Shown here: in pieces, positions 16,725-25,289 of the stretch
Layout of the letters: every line of letters starts with the position of its first letter
Numbering within the stretch: the first letter of the stretch is position 1
Assembly: GCA_029863175.1 (NCBI GenBank)
Contig: JAOTVX010000014.1
Span: 7,316 to 71,315 of the forward strand
Reading direction: 5' to 3'
DNA: 64,000 bases
Origin: Betaproteobacteria bacterium
GTDB lineage: Bacteria; Pseudomonadota; Gammaproteobacteria; Burkholderiales; SG8-41
Program-made: the position numbers and the translations under genes
The notes under the pieces: model-generated
Databases searched by the model: none
What the model was told of the DNA's origin: nothing
Seen by the model: the letters and a program-made list of their open reading frames with translations, nothing else

Positions 16725-17750
16725 CTAGAGCGCGAGTTGTCCGGTCGTCTGCTCTCCAGCGAAAAAGCGCCGGATATTCTCCAGCACTCCCGCCACGTCC
16801 ACCTCCCAATAGCGATCCGAGGAGCCTCCCGCCATGTGGGGCGAGAGTACGACGTTCGGCAGACTGATCAGAGGACTGGGCTGAGGCAGCGGCTCCCAGC
16901 GGAAGACGTCCAGCCCGGCCATGGCGAGCTTGCCATCGCGCAGGGCTGCGCACAGGGCATCCTCGTCGATCAGGCCCCCGCGTCCCACGTTGATGACGCT
17001 GGCCGTCGGCTTCATGCGGGCGATACGCTCGCGGCTGAGCATGTTTTCGGTCTCTGGCGTATGAGGTACCGCCAGGATTAGGAAGTCCGCCGCCTCGATG
17101 AGCTCGTCGAGAGGCATATAGTGTGCGTCCAGCGCCGCCTCGATCTCCCGGGTGTGCTGGCGGCGCTGGTAATAGCAGATTCGCGGCCCGAAGGGACGCA
17201 CGCGCCGCGCAATCTCGGCCCCGATGTCGCCCAGGGCCACGATGCCAACCGTCGCTTCGAGCAGGTCGCCCACCCCCGGAACCTTGATCCAGTTGTCATG
17301 GTGGACGTTTTGCTGCCCCGTCCGCTGGGGAACAAAGCCCCACTCCAGATACCGTGCCTCTGCGACCACGCGATGGCACTCCAGCAGCCGTCTCGCGCAG
17401 GCCAGCATGAGTGCCATAGTGTGGTCCGCGACGGTGGCGTTGCGAATGAGCGAACGGGTGAAGACGGGGATGCCTTTGTCGCGCGCGGCGGCGAGATCGA
17501 TGTTCTTGCAGTCGATCCCGAACTTCTGGATCATCCGGGCATTCCTGGCGGCGTCCAGGACCGCGCCAGTGATCGACGCCTTGTATGCAAGGATCACATC
17601 CGCATCCCCCGCAGCAGCGGCAATGCCCTCCTCGGTGACGGCCTTGGGCACCACCACTGTGAAAGGCCTGCCCTTGGCCATGGTTTCCACCTTCCAGGAG
17701 AACCGGTAGTCCGTGCCGTCGGGCACGAGCACGCGTGTGACGTCGCTCAC
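16725..17750 (-). CDS. D-isomer-specific 2-hydroxyacid dehydrogenase
   Basis: NAD(P)-dependent reductase/dehydrogenase of 2-keto/2-hydroxy acids. The nucleotide-binding loop is TVGIVALGDIGAEIARRV (about residues 165-182, a GxGxxG variant where Ala-Leu-Gly replaces the first glycine). Catalytic residues are expected in INVGRGGLIDEDALCAAL (Arg region near 236) and in the LSPHMAGGS histidine near 292. Length (341 residues) is typical. The specific substrate, such as phosphoglycerate, glyoxylate/hydroxypyruvate or a lactate analogue, cannot be fixed; no serine pathway genes are adjacent. Translation probably starts at ATG 17750. Confidence 0.9.
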   Translation of the reverse strand: MSDVTRVLVPDGTDYRFSWKVETMAKGRPFTVVVPKAVTEEGIAAAAGDADVILAYKASITGAVLDAARNARMIQKFGIDCKNIDLAAARDKGIPVFTRSLIRNATVADHTMALMLACARRLLECHRVVAEARYLEWGFVPQRTGQQNVHHDNWIKVPGVGDLLEATVGIVALGDIGAEIARRVRPFGPRICYYQRRQHTREIEAALDAHYMPLDELIEAADFLILAVPHTPETENMLSRERIARMKPTASVINVGRGGLIDEDALCAALRDGKLAMAGLDVFRWEPLPQPSPLISLPNVVLSPHMAGGSSDRYWEVDVAGVLENIRRFFAGEQTTGQLAL

Positions 17751-17802
17751 AGACGAACCCCGTTCATGACTCTTCCCTCAAACTCGTGACCTCGGTTCAC
17801 CA

Positions 17803-18726
17803 TCACCGCACCTTAAAGACCAGTTTGCCGCGCAGGTGGCGTCCCTCGCTCACCGCATGGGCTGCGGCGGCTTCCGATAACTTATAGGTCTTGATCTCGG
17901 GGACGCGAACGGCGCCGCTGGAAATCAGGGCGGCGGTGCGATCGAGATGCGCGCGGTCACGCCCGACTTTGGGACGCAGCGATACAACGTCGGCACGCGG
18001 CGAAGCCGGCGCCGTGTTCCCGGAGGCAATGAACGCCGCGCGTCCGCCCGGTCGCAGCACGGCGAACGAGCGCATTGCTACGTCGCCGCCGACGGTGTCG
18101 AACACCGCGTCGCAGCCGGATACCGCTTGTGTGACGTCCTGCGAGTTGTAGTCGATGATCTCGTCGGCGCCGAGACTGCGCAGGTAGTCATGATTCGCCG
18201 CGCTCGCAGTCGTGATCACGCGGGCGCCGATGGTTTTCGAGAGCTGTATCGCGAAACTGGCGACACCACCCGCGCCGCCCTGGATCAGTATCGTTTCACC
18301 GGACTTCAGTTGCAGCGTGTCCTCGACCGAGCAGAGTGCGGTAAGGCCGATCAGCGACACTGCCGCGCATTCGACGTGCGTAAGCTTCTCCGGCTTTCTC
18401 GCCACGATCGCCGCCTTGATCGCGATTTTCTCCGCGTAAGCCGCTTCCTGCCCGACATCGCAGACGCCGAAGACCGCATCCCCGATTGCGAATTCTTTCA
18501 CCCCGTCGCCCAGCGCCCTGACAACGCCGGAGAAATCCCGTCCCGGAACGTAGGGAAAGTCGGTGATCGGTGCATAGTGGCCGACCCGCACCTTCCAGTC
18601 AGCGCCGTTGACGCTGGCTGCATGTACGTCGACGAGCACCTCGTCAGGCCCGGCAACGGGATCTGGCACTTCGCCATACTGCATCACGTCCGGCGCGCCG
18701 TGTTGCATGAAGTAGGCTGCTTTCAT
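17803..18726 (-). CDS. NADP-dependent quinone/enone oxidoreductase (MDR family)
   Basis: Medium-chain, zinc-independent dehydrogenase/reductase related to quinone oxidoreductase. It has the GroES-like N-terminal domain (MKAAYFMQHGAPDVMQYGEV) and the NADPH-binding loop ILIQGGAGGVASFAIQLSK near residues 142-160. Length is 307 residues. The start at ATG 18726 is chosen because a strong GGAGGGAAG site precedes it; an in-frame extension to 18765 runs into an IS110 end. It lies 52 bases from the hydroxyacid dehydrogenase on the same strand and may be co-transcribed with it. Confidence 0.9.
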   Translation of the reverse strand: MKAAYFMQHGAPDVMQYGEVPDPVAGPDEVLVDVHAASVNGADWKVRVGHYAPITDFPYVPGRDFSGVVRALGDGVKEFAIGDAVFGVCDVGQEAAYAEKIAIKAAIVARKPEKLTHVECAAVSLIGLTALCSVEDTLQLKSGETILIQGGAGGVASFAIQLSKTIGARVITTASAANHDYLRSLGADEIIDYNSQDVTQAVSGCDAVFDTVGGDVAMRSFAVLRPGGRAAFIASGNTAPASPRADVVSLRPKVGRDRAHLDRTAALISSGAVRVPEIKTYKLSEAAAAHAVSEGRHLRGKLVFKVR

Positions 18727-18763
18727 CTTCCCTCCAGGAATAAGGTGTGACTCGTGACTAATC

Positions 18764-18911
18764 ATCTAGAAGGCCTCCTCCTCCTCGCCGCCGCGTGCGG
18801 CGGGGTTAAAGCTGAGGTCCGATGTCAAACCTTAACGTGAGGAGGCATTCAATGAAGAAGTATAGCGGGATTGATCTGCACTCGAACAACTGCGTGGTGG
18901 CGGTGATTGAT
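18764..18911 (+). mobile_element. IS110-family left-end fragment, copy 1
   Basis: A 148-base piece nearly identical to the start of the IS110 remnant at 33623. It comprises the non-coding left end (TCTAGAAGGCCTCC..., hairpin CCGCCGCGTGCGGCGG, GGTTAAAG...) and the first 20 codons of the recombinase (ATG 18852, KKYSGIDLHSNN). It is flanked by the 8-base direct repeat GACTAATC at 18756-18763 and 18912-18919. The recombinase is otherwise missing. The fragment sits just upstream of the MDR gene and abuts the end of the alpha/beta hydrolase gene. Confidence 0.88.
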
Positions 18912-18920
18912 GACTAATCG

Positions 18921-19631
18921 TCATAACGCGGCCACGAACTCCTCGATCAGCGCGTTGACCTTGTCCGGGATCTCCGTGGGCGGGAAATGCCCGGCGTCGG
19001 GGAGCTTGGTGTACTTCGACCCCGGCACGGCCTCGTGGATCTCTTTCTCGTACTCCGGCGGATTGCCGTGATCCAGCAGGCCGCGCAGGAGGAGGAGCTT
19101 CGGTTTGAGGGTCGCGATGCGGTCGCGCACGTCGAAAGTGTCTATCGCCATCAGGTCGTGATATTGGGACAGCGGGCCCACCTGGCGGTGCCGCTCCAGC
19201 AAGCGCTCGCGCAAGCCCGGCTCCACCAGGTGCATCGCGGTGCGTTGAAACGCGAGCCACTCTTCGTAGACCTTCGGGTCCTCCGGTGCGCGCAGACGCA
19301 TCTCGTAGGTACCCGGCGCGCGTACCTTGGGCCGCGCCGCAACCGTCATCACCACGAGGCCCTTCACTTCATTCGGATAGTCGAGGCCATACTGCAGCGC
19401 GATCGACGCGCCCAGCGTGTATCCGACCAGAACGAGGTCTTTGTTCAGTCCCTGCGCCCACAGCCAGCCGCGCACCCACTCCGTGTAGCGCGCAACGTCC
19501 GGACATCGGGTGCCCTCCGGGTGCCCGGGCAGGTTGGGCGCGACGCTGTCCGGGAAATGCTTGCGTTGATAGTAATACGCATCCGCGCAGGCGCCCGCGC
19601 CTGGACCGTGGAGGAACACGAGTTGCGACAT
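18921..19631 (-). CDS. Alpha/beta hydrolase with Thr at nucleophile position
   Basis: Cytoplasmic alpha/beta-hydrolase fold protein of 236 residues beginning MSQLVFLHGPGAGACADAYY, the usual strand-loop around the oxyanion hole. The nucleophile elbow reads VGYTLGASIALQYG, so the expected Ser of GxSxG is Thr. The acid (LRGLLDHGNPPEYE) and His (DAGHFPPTEIPDKV) regions look intact. The Thr codon is unambiguous (ACG on the coding strand). Either catalysis relies on Thr or the protein has become non-hydrolytic. Substrate unknown. The stop codon abuts the IS110 fragment. Confidence 0.82.
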   Translation of the reverse strand: MSQLVFLHGPGAGACADAYYYQRKHFPDSVAPNLPGHPEGTRCPDVARYTEWVRGWLWAQGLNKDLVLVGYTLGASIALQYGLDYPNEVKGLVVMTVAARPKVRAPGTYEMRLRAPEDPKVYEEWLAFQRTAMHLVEPGLRERLLERHRQVGPLSQYHDLMAIDTFDVRDRIATLKPKLLLLRGLLDHGNPPEYEKEIHEAVPGSKYTKLPDAGHFPPTEIPDKVNALIEEFVAAL

Positions 19632-19704
19632 GCGAAAGTTCCTTTATCGTTGGCAATAGGGGACAGGCCGCGTACGGGACGTCAGAGCACGCCCTCTAAA
19701 CAGT

Positions 19705-19728
19705 AAACAGGGTCAGGGTAACTTTTCT
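19705..19728 (+). repeat. Half REP-like arm beside RAYT remnant
   Basis: AACAGGGTCAGGGTAACTTT is one arm of the GGGTCAGTGTAACTT inverted-repeat family. It lies just 5' of the RAYT transposase remnant, the position expected for the left end of a RAYT-REP unit. Confidence 0.65.
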
Positions 19729-19779
19729 GTGGCTCGTGCGTTGAAGTGTGCAACGACATGCACGATCAGTCCAACTGCC

Positions 19780-19962
19780 GTGCCACGGAGAACACGGCTA
19801 AACCTCATAAACGTGCCCCAGCATATCATCCAGCGGGGTAATAACCGGCAGGCCACCTTCTTTGCCGAGGAAGACTACCGCTTCTATCTCGACTGCCTGC
19901 TCGATGCAGCACGCAATTAAAGCTGCTCCATCGAATGCAATCCCGTGCGGGCGGGGGTGCTA
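19780..19962 (+). pseudogene. RAYT (REP-associated tyrosine transposase) remnant
   Basis: From GTG 19780 the frame encodes PRRTRLNLINVPQHIIQRG followed by NNRQATFFAEEDYRFYLD, the conserved N-terminus of the Y1-type TnpA_REP transposases. After DAARN a TAA stops the frame at 19918, but the same frame continues SCSIECNPVRAGVLS, which resembles the C-terminal ...IELNPVRAxMV segment of RAYTs. So the central part with the HUH motif and catalytic Tyr has been deleted, and the gene is dead. A REP-like arm precedes it and a truncated antiporter gene follows directly. Confidence 0.8.
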
Positions 19963-19983
19963 AGCGTTTTGCGCATGCTGCCA

Positions 19984-20283
19984 GTTCACCTGTCACCCCT
20001 CGGTACAGGCATCAAACCAATAACGTCTGCGTTCCTTGGTTGGTTCGGGCCACGCGGGTTGGCGTCCATCCTGTTTGTACTACTGATCCTCGAGGAAGCG
20101 GAGCTGGCAAACGAAAGTACGCTGTTTGCCATTGTGATTATCTCCGTGGCGCTTGGCGTCGCGTTGCACGGCATCACCGCGGGACCCGCTGCCCGATGGT
20201 TCGGCGCGATGTCGCAACGCATGGGCGAATGTGAAGAAAACAAACCGGTCAGTGACGAACCTTTCGCCGGGCCGGCCAGATAA
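19984..20283 (+). pseudogene. C-terminal fragment of a CPA1-type Na+/H+ antiporter
   Basis: The frame reads LSPLGTGIKPITSAFLGWFG then PRGLASILFVLLILEEAELA, ending in a helix VIISVALGVALHGITAGPAA. This is the distal membrane part of NhaP/CPA1 sodium-proton antiporters. The first several hundred residues are missing and the fragment starts where the RAYT remnant ends, so the gene was truncated by that rearrangement. No expression signal is evident. Confidence 0.75.
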
Positions 20284-20585
20284 AGAGAGTCTCTCAAGGG
20301 TCACAGACGCCGCCGTAGCAGGCGGCCGCTGTTTTGAGCGCTCCTTTGACGTAGATCAGTAGCGGTCAGCAGGTATTGGCGTATAAACCTTCCGAAGGCA
20401 AAATGCATTTGATCAAGCACGGTTAGGATTAGATCTGAGGTAACGGGAACGCCCAACCGACACGTGCAGACGGGCTTTACAAGACGCCTCGGAACGCCAC
20501 TGATCCTCTCCGAAGAGCCATCGATTGTCCTGTCATCTACGTCTTTCCCGACCCATTCTCCCTACAGGAGCAAAGGAGACCAGTC
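20284..20585. other. Intergenic, nothing recognisable
   Basis: No gene, hairpin with a T-run, or dispersed repeat could be supported. A CAAAGGAGACCAGTC ribosome binding site for the M24 gene closes the region. Confidence 0.5.
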
Positions 20586-21806
20586 ATGGTTGAAGAAATT
20601 CTGAATAGAGAAGATCGGCGCAGCTGCTCACTGTCCCAGGGTGAGCTCGAGAGAAGGTGGAAAGCGGTGCGTGAGCGCATGGCCGCCAAGAACATCAGCC
20701 ACCTCGTTGTTCAGAGCCAACAGCGATTCGTCGGCGGGTATTTTCGCTGGTTCACTGATTTTGCGGGCCAGAACTACCACATTACCGCAGTCTTTCCGGT
20801 GGATGAAGACATGACGATCATCGGACACGGCGCGCCGGCGCCGGCAAAGCCCGCGACACCGCCGGAATGGGCGTTGAGGGGTGTGAAGGAGCGGATCAAT
20901 ACGCCCGCATTCCCGAACGTCTGGTGGGAAGACGCCTGGGACGCGGACAAGGCCGTGGAAGTGATCAAGCGCAATAAGCCCGGTACTGTCGGTCTTGTCG
21001 GACTGGGGAACATGTCGGCAGCGCTCTATGAGAACGTGAAGAAGGGACTGCAGGGCGTCAATGTCGTCAATGCGACAGACCTCGTCGACGAAGTCAGAAT
21101 GGTGAAAAGCGAAGAGGAGATCAAGCTACACAGGGCGGCAGCATACATGCATGAGATGAGCTATGAGGTTGCGAAAAAAGCGATCAAACCGGGCAGGACC
21201 GTGAGCGAAATCATCGAGGAAATTCGCCACGCCCAGGTGCTGGCGGGCAGTGAGGAACAACAGGTCAATATCACCTTCGGGCGGCCGGGCGTGACGCATT
21301 ACTCGCAAACGAGTTGGGGCAACACCGTCGTGCGGCGGCCGTTCAGGGAGGGCGACGTGATCAACATGCTGATCGAATCGAGCGCCGCAGGGGGATACTG
21401 GTATGACCTGCGCCGGTTCGTCTGCATCGGCAAGGCGCCAGCGGCGGTTGAGGAAGCATATGCACTCGTCAAGGAGGCGCGGAAGATTCTGGCGGCCAAC
21501 CTCAAGCCCGGAGTGGTGCCTGGCGTCGCCTTGAAGGCAAGCGACGAATTCCTGAAGAGTAAAGGCTGCCCGCCGGAAGAACGCGTGGCGGGACACGGCC
21601 AGGGCCTGGACCTTGTGGAACGGCCGGTCGTCCGGTACGAGGAGACTGCAATGCTCGAGCCGGGCATGGTGATTTCGCTGCATCCTACCGCAAAGACAAA
21701 ACACGCTTCGGCATGCATTGCGGATACCTATGTCATCGGGAATTCTGGCGCCGTTCCGCTGTACGCGAATCTGTTGGAAGACGACGAACTCGCCGTCGTG
21801 ACCTGA
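20586..21806 (+). CDS. M24-family (creatinase/Xaa-Pro peptidase-like) protein
   Basis: Pita-bread fold protein with an N-terminal creatinase-type domain (residues 1-165) and a C-terminal M24 domain (about 170-400). In the catalytic domain, NINMLIESS-type and GGYWYDLRRFVCIGKAP segments replace the usual metal-binding Asp pair. VAGHGQGLDLVERP keeps the active-site His, and LEPGMVISLHP marks the last motif. The altered metal ligands suggest a non-metallo, creatinase-like hydrolase rather than a true aminopeptidase. Length is 406 residues. A good AAAGGAG site precedes ATG 20586. It stands alone; the downstream receptor gene is convergent. Substrate unknown. Confidence 0.82.
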   Translation: MVEEILNREDRRSCSLSQGELERRWKAVRERMAAKNISHLVVQSQQRFVGGYFRWFTDFAGQNYHITAVFPVDEDMTIIGHGAPAPAKPATPPEWALRGVKERINTPAFPNVWWEDAWDADKAVEVIKRNKPGTVGLVGLGNMSAALYENVKKGLQGVNVVNATDLVDEVRMVKSEEEIKLHRAAAYMHEMSYEVAKKAIKPGRTVSEIIEEIRHAQVLAGSEEQQVNITFGRPGVTHYSQTSWGNTVVRRPFREGDVINMLIESSAAGGYWYDLRRFVCIGKAPAAVEEAYALVKEARKILAANLKPGVVPGVALKASDEFLKSKGCPPEERVAGHGQGLDLVERPVVRYEETAMLEPGMVISLHPTAKTKHASACIADTYVIGNSGAVPLYANLLEDDELAVVT

Positions 21807-22145
21807 CCCTTCGACGGTCAGGATGGGTGATGCGCTTCTCAAACCCCGTGATGGGTGACGGGGCCTAACCCTGGTGATGGGTGCGTTTATCTGCGGCTAA
21901 CTCTGGGTTCTAAACGGGGTCCGATTCACGTTTCACGATTCACGATTCACGGCCCTGTGACAAAAAATGGACGGACCACCATTTCCGAGTAGTGTAAGAG
22001 AACCCAAATCGAATGGTGGCCAACTGGCCGACCCGGCCTCTGCGTGGCATAGCCACGGATATGTCCCGTCCCTGGCCATCCCTGATGCCCAGATCCATGC
22101 GGGTACCCCTGCGAGAGCTCTCCGGCCGCTGACGAACTGGCGCCG
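21807..22145. other. Intergenic, mixed dispersed repeats
   Basis: Contains GTGATGGGTGACGGGG and GTGATGGGTG (heptamer family), GTTTATCTGCGGCTAA (ATCTGCG family), and the triplet TTCACGTTTCACGATTCACGATTCACG at 21929-21952. An 8-base stem CCACCATT/AATGGTGG (about 21978-22016) encloses CCATTTCCGAGTAGTGT, shared with the 3500 region. No gene is supported. Confidence 0.55.
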
Positions 22146-23117
22146 TTACTGCACCTTGATCCCAGCCTGCTTCACGATCGCCGCGTAGCGCTTGATCTCT
22201 TCGCGGATAAACTCGCGGAAGGCCGCTGGCGTATCGCCCACGGGCTCATAGCCGCCGAGCCGGATGAAGTCCCGAACCTTGGGCACCGCGAGCGCATTGC
22301 GGATTTCCGCGTTGACCCGGCTCACGATCGCGGCGGGCGTTCCGGTCGGCACATACCACCCTTGCCAGCCGAGCCGCACGTCGTAACCGGGGAAACCTTG
22401 CTCGGCGATCGTCGGCACCTGCGGCAAGTACGACCAGCGCTTGGGACCCGTGAACCCCAGCGCCCGCAGCTTGCCGGACTGGATGTGCGGAACCACCACC
22501 GTGGGCGGCGCGAAGAGCACGTTGATCTCTCCGCCCAGGATGGCCGTCACCGCAGGCGCCAGCCCCCTGTACGGAACATGCATGAGCTTTGCGCCCGTGC
22601 GTTGGTTGAACACCTCGGTGGCGAGCTGTAGGGTGTTGCCGACGCCGGGCGTGCCGTACGTGACCTGGCCGGCCTTCTGCTTCGACAGCGCGATCAGCTC
22701 CTTCACCGAGCGCGCCGAAACGGAAGCATTCACCACGAGAAAATAGCCCTCGCCCATGCAGATGTTGGTGACCGGCACAAAATCGCGGAGCACCCGGTAC
22801 GGGGTCGTCCTGGGCTTGACGATCTCGTTGATGAGGATCGACGGCGAGCTAAAGAGCATGGTGTAGCCGTTCGCCGACGCGTTCTTCAGGAGGTCCGCTG
22901 CAATCGCGCCGTTGGCCCCGCCGCGATTGTCCACGACGATCGTAGTGCCGATCTGGCTTTCGAGCTGAGTCGAGACCGACCGCGCCAGCGCGTCCACCGT
23001 GCCGCCCGCCGGAAACGCGACGATCAACCGGATCGGCCGGTTAGGATATGACTGGGCCCACGCGCCGGCCGCGGCCGTGAAAAGAAGCACCAACACAGAC
23101 AGCAGGATTCGTCGCAT
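22146..23117 (-). CDS. Bug/TctC-family periplasmic solute receptor 2
   Basis: TTT-type periplasmic receptor of 323 residues. A signal peptide (LLSVLVLLFTAAAGAWAQ) is followed by SYPNRPIRLIVAFPAGGTVD, then VVDNRGGANGA, GYTMLFSSPSI and the late LPQVPTIAEQGFPGYDV motif. All Bug hallmarks are present. A GAGGACTGAACC site precedes ATG 23117. No TctAB genes lie near. The ligand is unknown; the neighbour is an M24-type protein on the opposite strand, which gives no clear hint. Confidence 0.93.
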   Translation of the reverse strand: MRRILLSVLVLLFTAAAGAWAQSYPNRPIRLIVAFPAGGTVDALARSVSTQLESQIGTTIVVDNRGGANGAIAADLLKNASANGYTMLFSSPSILINEIVKPRTTPYRVLRDFVPVTNICMGEGYFLVVNASVSARSVKELIALSKQKAGQVTYGTPGVGNTLQLATEVFNQRTGAKLMHVPYRGLAPAVTAILGGEINVLFAPPTVVVPHIQSGKLRALGFTGPKRWSYLPQVPTIAEQGFPGYDVRLGWQGWYVPTGTPAAIVSRVNAEIRNALAVPKVRDFIRLGGYEPVGDTPAAFREFIREEIKRYAAIVKQAGIKVQ

Positions 23118-23745
23118 GGTTCAGTCCTCCTCGTCGTTGTTTCCGTTAGAAACGGTCAGAAAGCGTCGCTCAAAGCAGAAAACCAACAGCCACGGAACCA
23201 CACGGAAACACTCAGGCGAACGTCAAGAGTAAACGAGAGCGGGGTTCCTGGCTATGCCCTTCCGTGTGGTTCAGTGGCTGTAGTGGTTCTTGAGACAGGT
23301 TCCAACTCATTGATGCGTGCGGACCTGCAGCCGCGGGTTGCGCGCGCGTGCCGATCCAGACGCCCTTTGACTCCTCGCAATCTTCATCACGCGCTCGAAT
23401 GCGCAGCGACCTGGTGCCCGGCTTCGACGATCTGCCTGACGATCGCGCGATAACGCTCCGCCAAGAGGCCGTTTCTTGGGCCTTCAATTTTCGGTTTTCC
23501 AAACAGCCTCGACCCAAGGCAGACAGCTGACGCTCGCCATGATCGTAGCGGACGGGGTGCCAGGGAAGGCAGCTCGCGTCGAACCGCGTCTGCTCGATGC
23601 CGTTGTTAGCCAGACAACTAGTTCTCTATGGACCGGATCGAGATCTCTTTGAAATAAACCGTCTTGCCATGCGGGTGGTTCTGAACGGCGATTTCAAAGG
23701 ATTGGGCGTGCCCTGATCGAACAGGATCCGCATGCCGGCACGAAA
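23118..23745. other. Intergenic with gene debris
   Basis: No intact gene. On the minus strand at about 23495-23387 a frame reads LLAERYRAIVRQIVEAGHQV then AAHS and stops; this resembles an internal piece of a polysaccharide deacetylase (NodB-like) but is short. At 23205-23290 the motif AACCACACGGAAACACTCAGG / CCGTGTGGTTCAGTGG forms an inverted pair. The end contains the truncated toxin and DUF1080 tail described separately. Confidence 0.4.
23618..23733 (-). pseudogene. Chimeric debris: DUF5615 toxin start joined to DUF1080 tail
   Basis: ATG 23733 begins MRILFDQGTP, the exact start style of DUF5615 PIN-like toxins, but similarity ends after ten codons. From there another frame reads SFEIAVQNHPHGKTVYFKEI then SIRSIEN and stops at 23618, which resembles the C-terminus of 3-keto-disaccharide hydrolase/DUF1080 proteins common in Planctomycetes. 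The join is therefore a recombination scar between two unrelated gene pieces. Confidence 0.55.
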
Positions 23746-23904
23746 TCAGGTAGTTTGAACGCTGCGCGCCGCGTGCTCGAGGACGGCGTCGGTTTGCTGA
23801 CGGGCGACGCCGGGAAACCATTGCAGGAACTGGTCCACCGTGGCACCGCCTTCCAGGTTTTCGAACAGGGCGCTCACCGGAGAAGTCACCATGGTTACTG
23901 ACAT
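23746..23904 (-). CDS. Short DUF433-type antitoxin, probably N-terminally truncated
   Basis: A 52-residue reading frame, MSVTMVTSPVSALFENLEGG then ATVDQFLQWFPGVARQQTDA, matches the C-terminal part of DUF433 antitoxins (vertebrate-like HTH, partners of DUF5615 toxins). The usual N-terminal GxPxxxGTRVPV strand is absent, so it is probably truncated. The toxin start codon follows 13 bases downstream, keeping the standard antitoxin-toxin order, but the toxin is destroyed. Either a decayed module or a still-expressed orphan antitoxin fragment. Confidence 0.6.
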   Translation of the reverse strand: MSVTMVTSPVSALFENLEGGATVDQFLQWFPGVARQQTDAVLEHAARSVQTT

Positions 23905-23913
23905 TGCACTCCA

Positions 23914-25128
23914 CTAGTCACCGCCATGAAACGGGGGCACCTTCCTCTTGAAGCCCACCAGTGCCTCGGTGATTTTGAATCGCGATGGGTACGGAAACGA
24001 AACGTGTTTCTGCACGTGCGCGTCGCGAACGTATTTCTCGATCGGCATACCCTGGATCACGCCCGCGCCGCCGAACAACTCTAGTGCCTGCTCGGTGAGC
24101 CGCTGAACGGCGGTTCCCGTGAATGCCGTTGCCATATGCTCGTATGGCAGGTTCTCTACGCTGCCATCCTCAATCGCTTCCGGATGATCTTTCACCCACG
24201 CTGCCGTCCAGATGAGACGCCGCGCCGCTTCCAGATTCATCGCCATCTCAGCGATCGTGAGGCCCACCGCCTGATGTTTGATGATGGGCTTGCCGCCGGA
24301 CACGCGCTCCTGCGTGTACTTCAGTGTTTCCTCAAACGCTGCGCGGCCTAACCCAAGCGTGAGCGCAGCGATCGTCGGATGCGTGCCCGTATCGGTGCGG
24401 CCCTTCGGCGCTGGGGGCAGTATCCGTCCGTTTGGAACGCGCACATTGTCAAAAAACATCTCTGCTGCATTGTCGCCGACGCGTCGTCCGAGCTTCGATA
24501 ACGGACGCCGCACGAGTCCCGGCGAATCGCCCTCGACGAGAAAGGACTGTACGCCATCCGGCGTCTGTGCCCTCACGACGATCAGCTTCGCGAGGTATCC
24601 GACCGTCTGGTACGCCTTCGCTCCGTTGATGATCCATGAGCCGTCCGGTTGCTCGACTGCGCGCGTCTTCAGGCGCACATTGTCCGGTGTTTCGGTGAAG
24701 TAGTCGAAGCCGAAGTCCGTCTCGAGCTCGTGTATAGCCACCGTCGTGAAATACAAGTCGTCACCGACGAACTTCGGAATGAAGTAAGCCTTCTGCTCTG
24801 GCGTCATGCGCAGCTCGAACCAGTCGCGCGCACGGCGAGCCGTCAGCATGAAGTAATAGGCGGTGCCGAGCTCGCCTGCGGCAAGTTCCTCGGCCACGAG
24901 GCACGACGTAAGGTGATCCGACATGCCGGAGCCGCCGTTCTCTTCCTGGAGGACGAACGTGCGGAAACCGAGCTGCGAGCCTTGCTTCAGGAGATTCCAT
25001 GGAACGCGCTTTTCCCACTCGGGCTCGCGATCGAGCGCCATCGCCTTGGGCTTGATCTCCTCCTGCGCGAACTTGCGGGCGAGCTCCCGAAACTCGCGTT
25101 GCTCCTGCGACAAACGGATATCGAACAC
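23914..25128 (-). CDS. Acyl-CoA dehydrogenase family protein
   Basis: FAD-dependent acyl-CoA dehydrogenase of about 404 residues. The N-terminal domain begins FDIRLSQEQREFRELARKFA. The middle domain shows SWIINGAKAYQTVGYLAK and ADN-binding NAAEMFFDNVRVPNG. The C-terminal domain carries LFGGAGVIQGMPIEKYVRDA, including the FAD-contacting Gly-Gly-Ala motif. I prefer GTG 25128 as start: it follows an AAGGGGAA site and begins the family similarity, although ATG 25161 is possible. No ligase or hydratase is adjacent. The substrate chain class is unknown. Confidence 0.9.
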   Translation of the reverse strand: MFDIRLSQEQREFRELARKFAQEEIKPKAMALDREPEWEKRVPWNLLKQGSQLGFRTFVLQEENGGSGMSDHLTSCLVAEELAAGELGTAYYFMLTARRARDWFELRMTPEQKAYFIPKFVGDDLYFTTVAIHELETDFGFDYFTETPDNVRLKTRAVEQPDGSWIINGAKAYQTVGYLAKLIVVRAQTPDGVQSFLVEGDSPGLVRRPLSKLGRRVGDNAAEMFFDNVRVPNGRILPPAPKGRTDTGTHPTIAALTLGLGRAAFEETLKYTQERVSGGKPIIKHQAVGLTIAEMAMNLEAARRLIWTAAWVKDHPEAIEDGSVENLPYEHMATAFTGTAVQRLTEQALELFGGAGVIQGMPIEKYVRDAHVQKHVSFPYPSRFKITEALVGFKRKVPPFHGGD

Positions 25129-25289
25129 GATTCCCCTTTTGGTTAGCGGTCTACGTGGCATGTTAGCACGGACGCCACTCGTAGCATTGCGCGTACGGGA
25201 GTGTCGTTCGATCAGAGGAATCAATGTCCCGCGCGAAAGTGCGGCGTGTCTCTTGGGATCGCCTCAACGCGTGTCAATGCTGAGACGTG

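Noticed and set aside
23212..23517. 101-residue minus-strand frame as a gene
   Set aside because: No binding site, low complexity; only a short polysaccharide-deacetylase-like piece in another frame looks protein-derived.
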